Assembly (NCBI GenBank): GCA_964019155.1
Contig: OZ025243.1
Location: 41,378,679-41,442,678, forward strand
Source of the DNA: Osedax fenrisi
Lineage: Eukaryota; Annelida; Polychaeta; Sabellida; Siboglinidae
Direction: 5' to 3'
Length of the DNA stretch: 64,000 nt
A program made the position numbers and the translations under genes. Shown piece by piece: positions 36,641-49,744 of this stretch (position 1 is its first letter; each line of letters begins with the position of its first letter). Below the pieces are notes generated by a model. That model was not told the origin of the DNA, did not search any database, and saw nothing but the letters and a program-made list of their open reading frames with translations.

Positions 36641-36985
36641 GTATACCTATTGTTCTTCGAAAAGTTGTAGAAAACTTATATTATAAATGAAAACATTATA
36701 AAAGTTATTAAATTTACTTATTTTAATTACTGTATACAATTACTTAATTTTATGACAATAAAAAACTTATATTAAATAATTTATTTTTTATAATTTATAA
36801 TAATTATTATTATTTAATTTATTATTAAATTAATTTTCAGAATATTTTTTTACTATTTGATTGCCACATAACTGCCATCTAGTGATTAATATTTTGTTGG
36901 TTACGGGTTATAACAGGATCCTAGGATCGTATATGAGGCATGCGTCGCATACGTATGTTTATATCATTGACAAATTAAAGCTATA

Positions 36986-37052
<67 letters not shown>

Positions 37053-37069
37053 TTCATTAATAAGTAAAG

Positions 37070-39400
37070 CTTCTAGATTCGGAAAATACTCAAACACTCT
37101 AATTGATAATTGCTTTACAAATATTAATATTAAACCAGCTTTAGCTGGCCTTTTAGTTACAGATATCAGTGATCATCTGCCAATATTCATTATTTACAAT
37201 AATTATTTTAGAAAAAATAACCCTATTAATAAAAAAAAATTAACATACATGTCGCGTAAATTAAATGATACTAATGTTTATAATTTAAATAATAAATTAT
37301 CTTCCTATAACTGGAATGAAATTTTTGAGGATGAAAATCCAGATACTGCTTTTAATTCATTTATAAATATTTTTAAATCTCTTTATGATAACTGTTGTCC
37401 ATATACATCTACAAAAATACCTAATAACAAAATCAAAAATAAACCATGGATATCTTTTAGTATACAAAAATGTATATCAAAAAAAAATGTTCTTTATAAA
37501 AAATTTAAATTACAAAATTCGACGGATATTAAAAATAGATATATAAAGTACAAAAATATACTAACTAAAATCATTAGATATTCAAAAAAAAATATTTTGA
37601 AGAAAAAATTGATAATAACGATTCTAAAAATAAGTGGAAAGTTGTAAATAAATTACTTAATCCTAATAACAATGCTAATATAAAATGTCCATTTAATAAT
37701 AATTCGCCAATTGAATATAAGCAAACTGCTAATTCATTTAATGATTATTTTTGTAATATAGGTAGAAAATTAGCAGATAATATTAATATTAGAAATAGTA
37801 ATAATATATACAACTTTCCATCTAAATTAGTAAATAATAATACTTTTTTCTTTTATCCTACTAATAAAACGGAAATTATAAATATAGTTGAAAATTCAAA
37901 AAATAAAAAATCAAATGATTTATTTCATATAAATATGGATATCTTGAAAAAAACAATATATGTAATTTCGCCCATTCTAGAATATCTATTTAATCTTTCG
38001 ATATCTAAAGGAAAATTTCCTAATATACTCAAGATTTCTAAAGTCATTCCATTATTTAAAAATGGAGATAAATCTAATATTACTAATTATAGACCAATTT
38101 CATTGATATCTCAATTTGCAAAGATATTTGAAAAAATTATAAAAATTAGAATGATATCTTTTATTGACAAATATGACTTAATACATAAATCACAATTTGG
38201 TTTTCAAAAAAATATAGATACATCCGTTGCAATAAATATGTTAATGAATGACTTAATTGGAAATCTTGAGAACAAATATATTTCTTCAATTGTTTCTATA
38301 GACCTCAAGAAAGCTTTTGATACAATTAATCATGACATTTTATTAAATAAATTATCAAATTATGGTTTTAGAGGTGTTACTTTAGATTTTTTTAGCAGTT
38401 ATTTAAATGATAGGAAACAACAAACTGTATATTTTAATAATGAGTCAGATATAAAAATATTAATTATGGAGTTCCTCAGGGTTCAGTTCTGGGGCCAATA
38501 CTATTTATATTATTTATGAATGACTTGCATTTATTTTCTAATAAATGTTCAATTATTTTATTTGCTGATGATACTAATATTATTTTTAAAAATAAAAATA
38601 TTAATAATCTTAATTCATTAGTTACTAATGAACTTATAAAATTAAAAAATTGGCTTATTATGAATAAATTAACAATAAATATTGAAAAATCTTGCTATAT
38701 AATAATTGATAATATAAATAAACATTATTTTGATAATAATATTTATATTGATAATAAACTATTGAATAGAGTAGAATGCTATAAATTTTTAGGAATGTAT
38801 ATTGATGATAGACTTAACTGGAAAGCTCACATTGATTATATTTGCAAAAGAGTATCAAAATTCATTACAATATTACATAAACTCAAATTTTCATTAAGTA
38901 TAAAATCACTTAAATTATTATATAATGCTTTTATCCTACCTAATCTTAGCTATTGTATAACTATATGGGGTAATACGTATAAATCAAATATAAATAGGAT
39001 TATTATATTACAAAATATAGCTATACGTGCTATTTATAATTTACAAAATAGAATTAATACTGATGAATTTTATAATTCTTTAAATATTTTGAAATTTAAG
39101 GATATATATAAATGTAAAACAATATTAATTATGTATGATGTTTTAAATAGTAAATCAACATCTCCATATAAATCTATATTTTTTCTAAAAAAAAATAACT
39201 ATAGTCAAAGAAGTCAATATAAATTTATAATACCATCATATAGGTTACAAATAAAATATTTTAGTATATTTTATAATGGACCTATATTATGGAATAATTT
39301 AGAAAATTCTTTTAAAACTTATCTATCGAAATCAGTATTAAAACGGAATTTGAAAAAACGATATATAAATCAATATCTATAATAAAATTGTATGTATACA
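37070..39400 (+). pseudogene. Jockey/Rex-like LINE, 5' truncated, two frameshifts
   Basis: The end of the endonuclease is visible (ALAGLLVTDISDHLPIFII; SDHLPI at 37168-37185). The polyprotein continues through 37249-37647, shifts frame in an A run near 37600, continues (WKVVNKLLNPNN, ANSFNDYFCNIGRKLAD) into 37935-38519 with RT boxes NYRPISLISQFAKIFEKIIK, SQFGFQ, SIVSIDLKKAFDTINHDI, shifts again near 38470, and resumes with the catalytic FADD (38561-38572), CYKFLGMYIDDRLNWKAHI, PNLSYCITIWGN and a C-terminus ending at 39382. Very A-rich codon use. It sits inside hAT copy 1 and is therefore younger than that insertion. Confidence 0.9.
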
Positions 39401-39448
39401 TCTATAGATTAATTGAAATTTTTGAATTGACATATTTACTAATGATAA

Positions 39449-39540
39449 CTAATGATAACACTTTGACTAAGGATACATATTTAACTAATGATAACTCTTT
39501 GACTAAGGATACATATTTAACTAATGATAATTATTAATAA
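39449..39540. repeat. 36-bp tandem repeat, 2.5 copies
   Basis: CTAATGATAACACTTTGACT starts at 39449, 39485 and 39521. It lies in the probable 3' UTR of the LINE at 37070-39400. Confidence 0.85.
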
Positions 39541-40540
39541 ATGAGAACTATTAAACTAAGGATATTTAAACTTTAGAATTTACATAAATATATTTTTAAA
39601 TATATAAAAAAAACCATAAAATAAAATAATTTTTTTTAAACCTTTTAACTGTTTTTAAAACCTTTAACTTATGTGTATTTTTAGTATTTTATTTTTTAAT
39701 TTAAATTTTCTTGAGGTCTATATAATTATTATGAAATTGTAAGTGATTATTTTTGTGTATTGTATTATTATTGTATATTAGGTGTGGTTGTAGTTGTATA
39801 GCTTTGTATTGTGTTTTTTACGTTTTGTTTAATTACCTAATTATTTTGTTTTAATTTTGATTATATTTTAGTTATTTTATTTATTTATCTTATCTCAAAT
39901 TTTATTTACATGATGAATGGCATTATGGGGAGTTTTTTAAAAATATTTATATTGTTTAACAATTTAAAAAGTAATCTATATGAATATACATTTATAGTAA
40001 CATTTTAACTATTTTATATTGTGTTTTTTTGGTGACGGAGTGTCTGATGTTTTTGTAGTTGTGTGGTATGGTACGTGTCGGGGAAAGGGATATACTTTTA
40101 CTGAGAGGAAAGTATTGCCAGTGTTCTTATTATTGGCACAAATAGGATCCCTAAGGCATTGGACCTGACGAACCCATACCCCTGAAGTTGATACACCATA
40201 TATCCCCATTAATTTCAATTACTATTGGCTACTCTGGTTATAATTTTAATGATTAAATATATCGTATTTTTATAAGTGTATTATTCTAATAGATTACTAA
40301 ATAATTAAATTTTATTTATAATTTGTTTTTTAACATATATTTTTGTATATATTTTGTGTATATATTTTATATACATATATATTTCTTTTACTAACTTTAA
40401 CTCTTAATATTTTATTTATTTTTATTTTACATTTACTATAATTTTCTCCTCATAATTGTCCTATAGGAAAGTGAAATAGGTAAAAGACTAATTAAGCATA
40501 GCGCTTCTTCGTTTACCATGGTCATACCTAAATTCTGATT

Positions 40541-40615
<75 letters not shown>

Positions 40616-40791
40616 CTATATATCTATAGATATATCTAATAAAAGCTATACTTTGATATTATCTATAGATAACATTAATTACATACATCGCACAGTTATA
40701 TAAATATACTGTATACTTTCCATATGTATATATTTAGTGTATATATTATGTATATATATAGTATATATAATATATGTATAATACATATATC

Positions 40792-40849
<58 letters not shown>

Positions 40850-40917
40850 TATTATATATATATATATATCAAATATTTTCCAAAGGATGCTTCGCAAAAT
40901 CTTTGTATATATTATAT

Positions 40918-40973
<56 letters not shown>

Positions 40974-41120
40974 TATTTCATTTTAATTTTATTAATCCAT
41001 TTTAATTTGTTTTAATTAATTTGATTTGCTTTTTATTAGTTTTTATTAGTTTTTATTAATTTTATAATTCATTTGAAATTAATTCATTTCATTTTAATTA
41101 TATAATTATAATATCTAGTA
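39541..41120. other. AT-rich interior of hAT copy 1
   Basis: T-rich LINE 3' UTR-like sequence to about 40000; 40010-40210 is less AT-rich but has no recognised frame. (AT)n at 40554-40611, 40797-40842 and 40923-40970. A hairpin word at 40868-40905 (TTTTCCAAAGGATGCTTCGC) also occurs at 33396. Confidence 0.45.
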
Positions 41121-41500
41121 TAATTATGGGTGATTACCAACCGTGGCAGTACTCTTAATTGCGTACGTTGTAGGAGGTGTGTTTATGTTTTAAGATAATG
41201 ATTGACGCGTGATTGCATATTCTAGATGCAGACACACTAATTGATTATAATCATTATAATTATATAACCAGATTAATATTTATATATTAAATTTAATTGA
41301 ATGGAATTAAATCTACTAATTTATTTTATTAATTATGTATATATAAATTTAATATATAAATACATTACCTATACATAGATACTATAGTATAATTATATAG
41401 AATACTAAATATATATAAATAAATAATTATTATAATAAAGTATATATAAATACATTACCTATACATAGATACTATATATAGTATAATTATATATAATACT

Positions 41501-41546
<46 letters not shown>

Positions 41547-41618
41547 TTATTATAATAAAGTATATATAAATACATTACCTATACATAGATACTATAGTAT
41601 AATTATATATAATACTAG

Positions 41619-41651
<33 letters not shown>

Positions 41652-42047
41652 ATAAACTTTATATTATAAAGTATAATGTCATATGCTTATGCATATGCAT
41701 GCCTATGTATTACATTACATTAAATTAATATTATATATAAACTTTATATTATAAAGTATATAGAAATATAGCCATACATTACATTCAATTTAAATTGATT
41801 TTATATTATACAAATTAATTTATAATTAGCTTCAATTGATTTAATAATTTAATTTAGTTTTTTTTACAAACTTGTTATTACAAACTATATAAAAAATATA
41901 GTTATATAACCAATTAGTAAATATATCACAACTCTTGTATATATAACCACGCCTATATACGCCTATACATACGCCCATTTATAAATTACAACGTAAATTC
42001 ACCTTATTAGAATAATAATACTGCCACGGTTGGTAGTAACCATAATT
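41121..42047. mobile_element. TIR element nested in hAT copy 1
   Basis: The left end TAATTATGGGTGATTACCAA continuing CCGTGGCAGTACT and the right end (reverse complement TAATTATGGTTACTACCAAC continuing CGTGGCAGTA) form inverted repeats of about 30 bp with few mismatches. Inside is a three-copy repeat starting at 41361, 41451 and 41571 (TACATTACCTATACATAGAT). No ORF. Confidence 0.65.
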
Positions 42048-42676
42048 ATGCACTGATATGAATATAGGTGCATGTATAGTATACATTGTATACTGCAGTA
42101 TACTTTATATGTATATTCGACTCATATATATATATATAGATCCTGCTAATTAATAACATTAGTAAATAATGTAAAATTTACATTATTTAAAATAAAAAGC
42201 CTAACAAGTTAAATATAATATTATTTAATAATATTAAATATTATATTTTGTATATTCCACTAACCACTAGTATCACTTTTATTTGAGAAGTAGGATAATA
42301 ATGTTCTTTTGCTCATTGTTCTTTATGAATCAATTAAAAATATAAAATAATAATTTATAATTTATTATTTTAAAATAATAAAATATAATTTATTATTTAT
42401 TACATACAATGAAAATAGAAATTAATGATTATCTAAAATACAGAACATTCTGTAAACATCTATATAATATCTAAATTGTAAAAATATTATAATCGCCAAT
42501 ATAATATATCCCAATGGCCCATTGAGATCATCTATATCGTAGGTCACCTATATATATATATATATATAATGTATCATATAAAATGTATCCAGTTAAATAA
42601 ATAATTTCAACAATTCAATATAATCACGAGGGGGGGCTAGAGCCCCCCTAGCCCCCCCCCCCTGTATCCGCCCCTG

Positions 42677-45536
42677 AGTATACCGGTTCGTTCGATTCAA
42701 TTTTTAATCCTTCATATAAAATATAATACATATCTATATTTTAGTATAATATGTATTAACAATTTTTATAAAAAAATAGTTACCTTTGGTCACGAAGCAT
42801 TTAAAGTTTGAAATATAAATTATTATTTTAAAATAAAATGTATAATATTCCATGTATAATAGTAATGACGCCATCTTATTATCTTTGATGTTTACAAATA
42901 TTTAAATTAATATTTAAAATTAATTATGTATTTGTATTATATTTAATGAATTAATATAATATATACCATTTATATTTATTAATAATATAATATCTATATT
43001 TCATTTTTATATCTATAAATTACCAATATTAATGTCTCCTAAAAATCGAGAAAATAAGTATTTATTTCAAAATAATTCAAAAAAATAATTAATTTTTGTA
43101 GTTTTTATACTACTTGTAATATATGTTTCTAGGATATATTATATCCATAGTTGGCTTAAAAAAAATCATTCAATTTTATAAAAATTGAATATAACTAATT
43201 TCTATATCTCCCCCATGTTAAATTTTATATGTATTCAATGTTAAAATAAAAATGTCTCGTGACATAAAACTATTTAAGATATAGGTCTAAAATTGTAAAC
43301 ACTTATTCATCATAGCATACATAATTGTTATAGATGTGAAGGTTTATAAAATTCTAAAAAAAAATTAGTACAAACCGGTCTAATGTACAGTCACTGTGAC
43401 TGGTTTGTCACAATTTTGGTTTATTATTATTTTTGCTGTATTAATTAATATCTATGATAATATAATATAATTAATAAATTAATATTTTTTTATTTTAATT
43501 TAATTTACTGACTACCTAATGTAAATGTTTAATATGAATTTGAATTCTATAGAATACCAATATAGTAGAGATAATATTTATATATATATACATTTAGGTA
43601 TGTAGTAGAGATAATATATTTTGAAAAACTATTCATATGATATGCGTTAAACACAGATCCGTTGAGTATAAATGATTTATTGTTACTTTAAGAATAATAT
43701 AATCACTTGATATACGTTAAACACAGATACATTCGTTTAGTATCATTGATTTATATTTGGTAAAATGTTATTATAACGCATCAAGCATCTTTGATACGTG
43801 TTTGATCCATATAAAATAGTATGATTCATTGATTCGTGTTAGATGTGTGTTAGATATGTATCCATGATACTGCTACTTACTAGGTAGATCCAAGTTGATC
43901 TCAGTTTATAAAAATAACTTTTATTAAACTGGGATATAATGATCCAAGTTTCAACTAGTTAAATATGGATCAGTTAAATCCAAGTTGATATCAGTTTAAA
44001 ACAATAACTTGGATTAAACTGGGATATAATGATCCAAGTTTCAACTAGTTAAATATTGATCAGCTAGATCCAAGTTTATTTCAGTTTAAAAAAATAATAA
44101 TATATACACTATGAGAATATACACATTTTATTAATACGAGCATAAGATAGAGACAATTAATTATTTTGAGAAAAATTATTTTGAAAATATAAATTTTTTT
44201 AATAACTATAACAATTATAAATCTATATAGAATATCGATTTTTCTTAATTTATAATCAATATAATCCTTTAGGAATATCAGAAATCATAGTTAAATATAT
44301 CTTAATATATATCTTATATTTAATTTTAATAAAAAAATGTATACTTTTTGTTTTGTAAACTAATTATAGAATTATAAATTGTTAAGATTCAACTATGGTT
44401 ATTATTCCCTTAATATGTTTATCATTTATCATTTTCTAGTTTATCAAACAATTATTTATTAATCCGTTTCATACTATTTTATCTGACAATCATAGATGTG
44501 TGAGAAGATCTATGTTATCACTTTTAGAATGTTCTCCAACATCTTTATGTACCTGTTTCCACCATATCTTCGTGTAAATTTAGAATTATTTTGAAAAATT
44601 CACTTTTCAAATCGGCCTAAATGACTATATTTAATTAAGTAATTTATTATATTATTTTTATTTTTTTAATTAGAATTAATAATATATAAGAAAAATACAG
44701 TTAAGAAATATTATATATATATTGTTATTGTTATTGTTAACAATAACAATATATATATAACATGTATATATATATACATAAATACATAATTATCATGAGG
44801 AAGAATCATTACAATTGTATTAATATAATAGTCATTTGTTACATTTATAATTATAAGCACTTCGTTAATAATAAGATAAATAATAATAACTTATAATTGT
44901 TGTTATATAATTATACAGTATATATTTTAAACCGGATTTTAAATAGGTTGTAAGTTCATTACAGATTACAAATAAAGTACACTTTAATATTGATAAACAA
45001 ACCTATTCAATTATAATTAAGATAACAATGATGACTAAAAAGAATGATATACGTATAACTCGTGATAAATGTATTATGATTAGTTATAGTATATATTATA
45101 TTAGTTAACGGAAATCACTGCTATAAATATATAATTAAAAGTATTTAATTTCTAATATTTTATATGTAAATAAAAAAAATATTACCTCTACTCTTTAAAA
45201 GGTAAAATAGTTAATGTGAGGCCATTACATCTTTTGACTATTATAATAATAAGTTTACAAATATTTATATTTTTAATATTTTTAATAGTATTTTTAATAG
45301 TATTATATATTAAATGTAATATTGTATTGTATATTGTAATATTATATTGCAGTCCATACACAATCTATATGTATATATATAGAGCACAATTTTCTATAAT
45401 CATATAGGATAAATAGAGGTTATTTGCTAATTATATTTGTTACCTAATTCGTTCACCTATTCATTTAATACGTATATAATTTTATACTTATACTATTATT
45501 ACATATAATTATGTGTTCGTAATGCCATTATGACAC
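42677..45536. other. AT-rich intergenic DNA
   Basis: No coding signal. It includes a loose duplication around 43625-43740 (GATATGCGTTAAACACAGAT / GATATACGTTAAACACAGAT) and a hairpin at 44714-44752 (TTATTGTTATTGTTAACAAT). A minisatellite is listed separately. Confidence 0.5.
43884..44098. repeat. 90-bp tandem repeat, 2.3 copies
   Basis: Units start with GATCCAAGTTGATCTCAGTT-type sequence at 43888, 43978 and 44068, each followed by AAACTGGGATATAATGATCC and TTTCAACTAGTTAAATAT. Confidence 0.85.
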
Positions 45537-45631
45537 ACGACGCCCGCTATTGTCACGTGTTCGTGAACGCAAAGCCTCGCGCGATGACGTAACAGCAGCC
45601 GTCATTACGTAATCACGATTATCACGTGACC
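45537..45631 (+). promoter_or_regulatory. Probable promoter region of GPCR B
   Basis: Composition jumps to GC-rich directly before the ATG. It contains TATTGTCACGTGTTCGTGAA, GCGATGACGTAACAGC, GTCATTACGTAATCACG and ATTATCACGTGACC, i.e. two CACGTG E-boxes, a TGACGTAA CRE-like site and the ATTACGTAAT bZIP-type palindrome. Promoter role is inferred from position and motif density. Confidence 0.4.
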
Positions 45632-45996
45632 ATGTGGAATACCTCTTCGCCGTGGTCGTCAACGGAACAGCCGCTAGAGGCCGCTACCTCGTCCCAGTTA
45701 CGAGCCTACATAATGACCGGTCTATCAATAGCCAGCGGTCTCATAGGCGTAGTAGGTAACGCCACTTCGATGCACGTCATGCGGTCGAGCCGTAAGATCA
45801 GACAATCGAAATCGTACACTCTACTGATGAATCAGTGTATGGTTGATTTCATGGTGTCGGTTATAGTGACCTTCGACCTGTTCCTGAAGTACGCGCTCCC
45901 TAGCGGCGAGGGTGGGTCGCTGTACTGTTACGTGATCTACACTAAACTAATACCTACCGTGGTGGTAATGACGTCGTCCTATTTTATCCTATTTAT
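45632..45996 (+). CDS. Class A GPCR gene B, first exon (N-terminus to TM3), interrupted
   Basis: The ATG at 45632 opens MWNTSSPWSSTEQPLEAATS with an N-glycosylation sequon (NTS). TM1 follows (MTGLSIASGLIGVVGNATSM, with Gly-Asn 1.50), then a basic loop (SSRKIRQSKSYTLL), TM2 (MNQCMVDFMVSVIVTFDLF, Asp2.50 in NQxxxDF), the TM3 cysteine (GGSLYCYVIYTK) and the start of TM3 (LIPTVVVMTSSYFI). After about 45975 the frame runs through a TCCTATTTTATC repeat into hAT copy 2 and stops at 46039. A donor GTG|GTAATG at 45963 could end the exon before the insertion, so the gene may still be functional, but no later exon is seen. Otherwise it is a disrupted pseudogene. The NQ..VD style matches GPCR A, so the two are likely paralogues. 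Confidence 0.8.
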
Positions 45997-47657
45997 CCTA
46001 TTTTATCATATCCCTTTAATTACACTTTTAATATCTTGAGTTGCCTTATATGCATCTATTGACCTAATCTGGAGAGCAGTTGTTAAATTGTTTATAAATT
46101 AAGTGAATTATTACATACAATTGTAATTAATTAATTACATAATAAATTGTGTATTGCTCATAGAATAAATTGTAAAGACCGTTAGCTGTTGTTATACTTT
46201 CTGAATTCCATGTTTTATTTTCATATATGTCTAACATTATTACAAGTATAGCTCGATACAGTTCGATGAACAATGGCAAAGCATCATGTCTGGCACAAAT
46301 TTGTTTAATATTTTCTTCTAGTAAACCTTGCCTCTTTTTTTGCCTCCTTTTTGCCTCTTAGCAGAATATTTAAAAAATATGCAGATTTCTAATAATATGC
46401 CCATCATATTTTGAAATATCGAAATTGTGCATGTATTGATAGATTTAATACGTGTGATCTACAGTGTACATATGTAGCTTTAGGTTACTTATTCAGAATT
46501 ATAGTTGACGTTCCTTTTACTTTACCAGACATATGTCCTGCTCCATCGCATTCTTGCACTCTTACATTTTCAAGATTTAATTCCACTTTAGTTAGTATAT
46601 CCATAATCAAGTTAGCTATACTTTCTCCACCGTGATTTTCACATACTATGAAAGAAATAAACATTTCAGTGATACACTTACTATCAAAATATCTAATTGC
46701 TAAATCCATTTGTTTGTTATTAGCTATATCTGTGGTTTCATCAGCTAGTACACTCAAATATTTATATTTTTTTATTTCATAAATTATTCTTTCTTTAATA
46801 TATTCACCACATTCAAATATAAATTCATTTTGTGTTGTTTTTGAGGTGTATTTAGCATTTTTATTACACATTAAAAAGTGTTCTTTTAAGGTACCATTTC
46901 CATTATGGAAATTCCATAGGTTATACATGTATATACATATATACTATGCATAGTTTTAGAAGTGCATTGACATATCCTAGATTATAATTTGTATCAGTAG
47001 AATACTCATTATTACCACGTAATGAAATATTTTGTCTTTTTATAAAGAATGATTATATCTAATATTTATTAAAATGTTGCTCTATTACATTCAATTTGCT
47101 TAGATATGGAATTGTTGACTTGAATTATAGATGATTGCTTCTTATTTTCTATCACTGCAATACAAAGAGAATTTTCTTCCAAAGAATTCTTGTGGTAAAT
47201 AGTAGATTAATCTTTTCTTAAATTCTTAAATTTCAGCAATCGCACCTATAAATTTAATCAAGGGCGAAGTGACACATTTTCCAACTTGATTGTGATTAAA
47301 TGAAAAACACATGGTATACACAATCTGCCATTTACTGATTCACTGTAGGATAACCATGGTTATAACCGAGTATTTCCATTTTCTTTATGATGTTTAAAAA
47401 CGTGAACTTTGATGGATTGTTGTGCGAGTATTTTTTTAGCTGAAGATACCTTTCTTGATATTTTTTACTTGTTAATTCATTATAAGTAATGTCAATATTT
47501 TAAATTATATTACAATTAATGAATATATAAAAAAAATATGTATAAACCTACCTATAATTGACATTGAAAGTTTTGATGATTTAACCACATCATATATTTT
47601 ATAATCATGAGGGGGGGCTAGAGCCCCCCTAGCCCCCCCCCCCTGTATCCGCCCCTG
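45997..47657 (-). mobile_element. hAT element copy 2, truncated
   Basis: From about 45997 the sequence aligns by eye with copy 1 from about 34950 onward (for example TATCCCTTTAATTA, GGAGAGCAGTTGTTAAATTG) and ends at 47657 with the same right end (CCCCCCTGTATCCGCCCCTG). The left end, including the dimerisation region, is missing, and the interior has many frameshifts and small deletions. It has inserted into or beside the TM3 coding part of GPCR B. Its right flank is ACGACATA. Confidence 0.85.
46485..46928 (-). pseudogene. hAT transposase core fragment (copy 2)
   Basis: The frame reads HFLMCNKNAKYTSKTTQNEF, YLSVLADETTDIANNKQMDL and VRVQECDGAGHMSGKVKGT, the same RNase H-like core as copy 1, but with changes at conserved positions (GYDGAGNMSG is ECDGAGHMSG). 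The rest of the gene is broken by stops on both sides. Confidence 0.9.
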
Positions 47658-48465
47658 ACGACATATTACGTAAGCAAACAGCTCGGAGTAAATATATCGA
47701 TACCCCTCTACTAAACCTCTACTATGCGGTAATACGGCTCTATCTATTACGCAATATAACTACTGATGACGCAATATGGTTACTGATGGTATAACACCTT
47801 AGTATACACACTAATGCTAATATTCGTGTAAGGGAGATGTGTAGGAAGGGGTTATGTATGTACATATTTATATATATATATATATACAGAGAGAACGATG
47901 TATAGAGATAGAGAGGAAGAACGTAGAAGAGGATATAGTTGATGGTAATATATTCAGAGATGTGGTAAGGGGGTTGAGAATGTGGCTATGGAGTTAGTTA
48001 GGAGGAAGGGAGGGGGGAAGGGAAGGGAAGTGACGGGAAGGTGGAAATGGAATGGAATGGAAGGTGGGGAATGGAAAGGAAGGGGTGGTGGGGATGGAAG
48101 GTGGGATGCATATACGAGTTGTATTATATTATCTAACCGTTCGCAGCACTTTAGATAGTTGTTATGTCGGTAGAGGTCGCTACGTAGTGCACGTGACTTG
48201 TGACGTAGGTGTGTTCAATACGACCGCAGAACATGGCCTACCTTCACACTTAACACATCCTGTCATCACGTGACACTCGCGAGGTGGGCGTTACGTATCA
48301 CGTGTCTATTGTTTTAATAACGACATCTAAAAAAGAGGAGGAGTCAGGAGAGGGGTGTCGTTAATGTTTAATATAGGTGAACGCGCCTGTCATTACTATA
48401 TAACGAAGTGCGTACGTATATATATATATACGTGTGTGTATATATAAGTAGTATTATATATATAT
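47658..48465. other. Non-coding DNA with a purine-rich G tract
   Basis: Bases 47885-48108 are strongly purine-biased on the plus strand, with (GGAAG)/(GGAAT)-like runs and many GGG groups at 47982-48108 that could form a G-quadruplex. Bases 48130-48320 are GC-richer with CACGTGAC twice; no exon frame is convincing. ACGACATATTAC|GTAAGC at 47658 looks like an exon end plus donor. Confidence 0.4.
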
Positions 48466-49622
<1,157 letters not shown>

Positions 49623-49744
49623 CAGTGCCGGATTTAGACGGGGGCAAAGTGGGCAAATGCCCTGGGCCCCACATTTCTAGGGGCCCATACATTTTCTATA
49701 ATTTATATATATTTATATGATATATTACTATTTAAATTCTTACA

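Larger units (their letters stand above)
34004..42676 (-). mobile_element. hAT element copy 1 with nested insertions
   Basis: The ends CAGGGGCGGATACAGGAATT (34004) and, inverted at 42676, CAGGGGCGGATACAGGGGGG share 16 bp. The minus strand encodes a hAT transposase (34216-36640). At 8.7 kb it is oversized because other elements sit in it: a LINE (37070-39400), a TIR element (41121-42047), (AT)n tracts and minisatellites. Flanks do not form a target duplication with each other (CATACGAC left, AGTATACC right), whereas the left flank ends ACGAC and the right flank of copy 2 (47658) begins ACGAC. The right subterminal region is a G/C-run hairpin (GGGGGGGCTAGAGCCCCCC). Confidence 0.8.

Noticed and set aside
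40009..40218. Minus-strand 69-codon ORF
   Set aside because: Composition is slightly higher in GC, but there is no recognised motif, splice context or homologue style; it probably belongs to repeat DNA inside the hAT copy.
34004..42676. Clean 8-bp target duplication for hAT copy 1
   Set aside because: The flanks CATACGAC and AGTATACC do not match, even when shifted by one base (5 of 8).
48052..48273. Later exon of GPCR B (73-codon plus ORF)
   Set aside because: No transmembrane segment or receptor motif; the first part is the purine tract.
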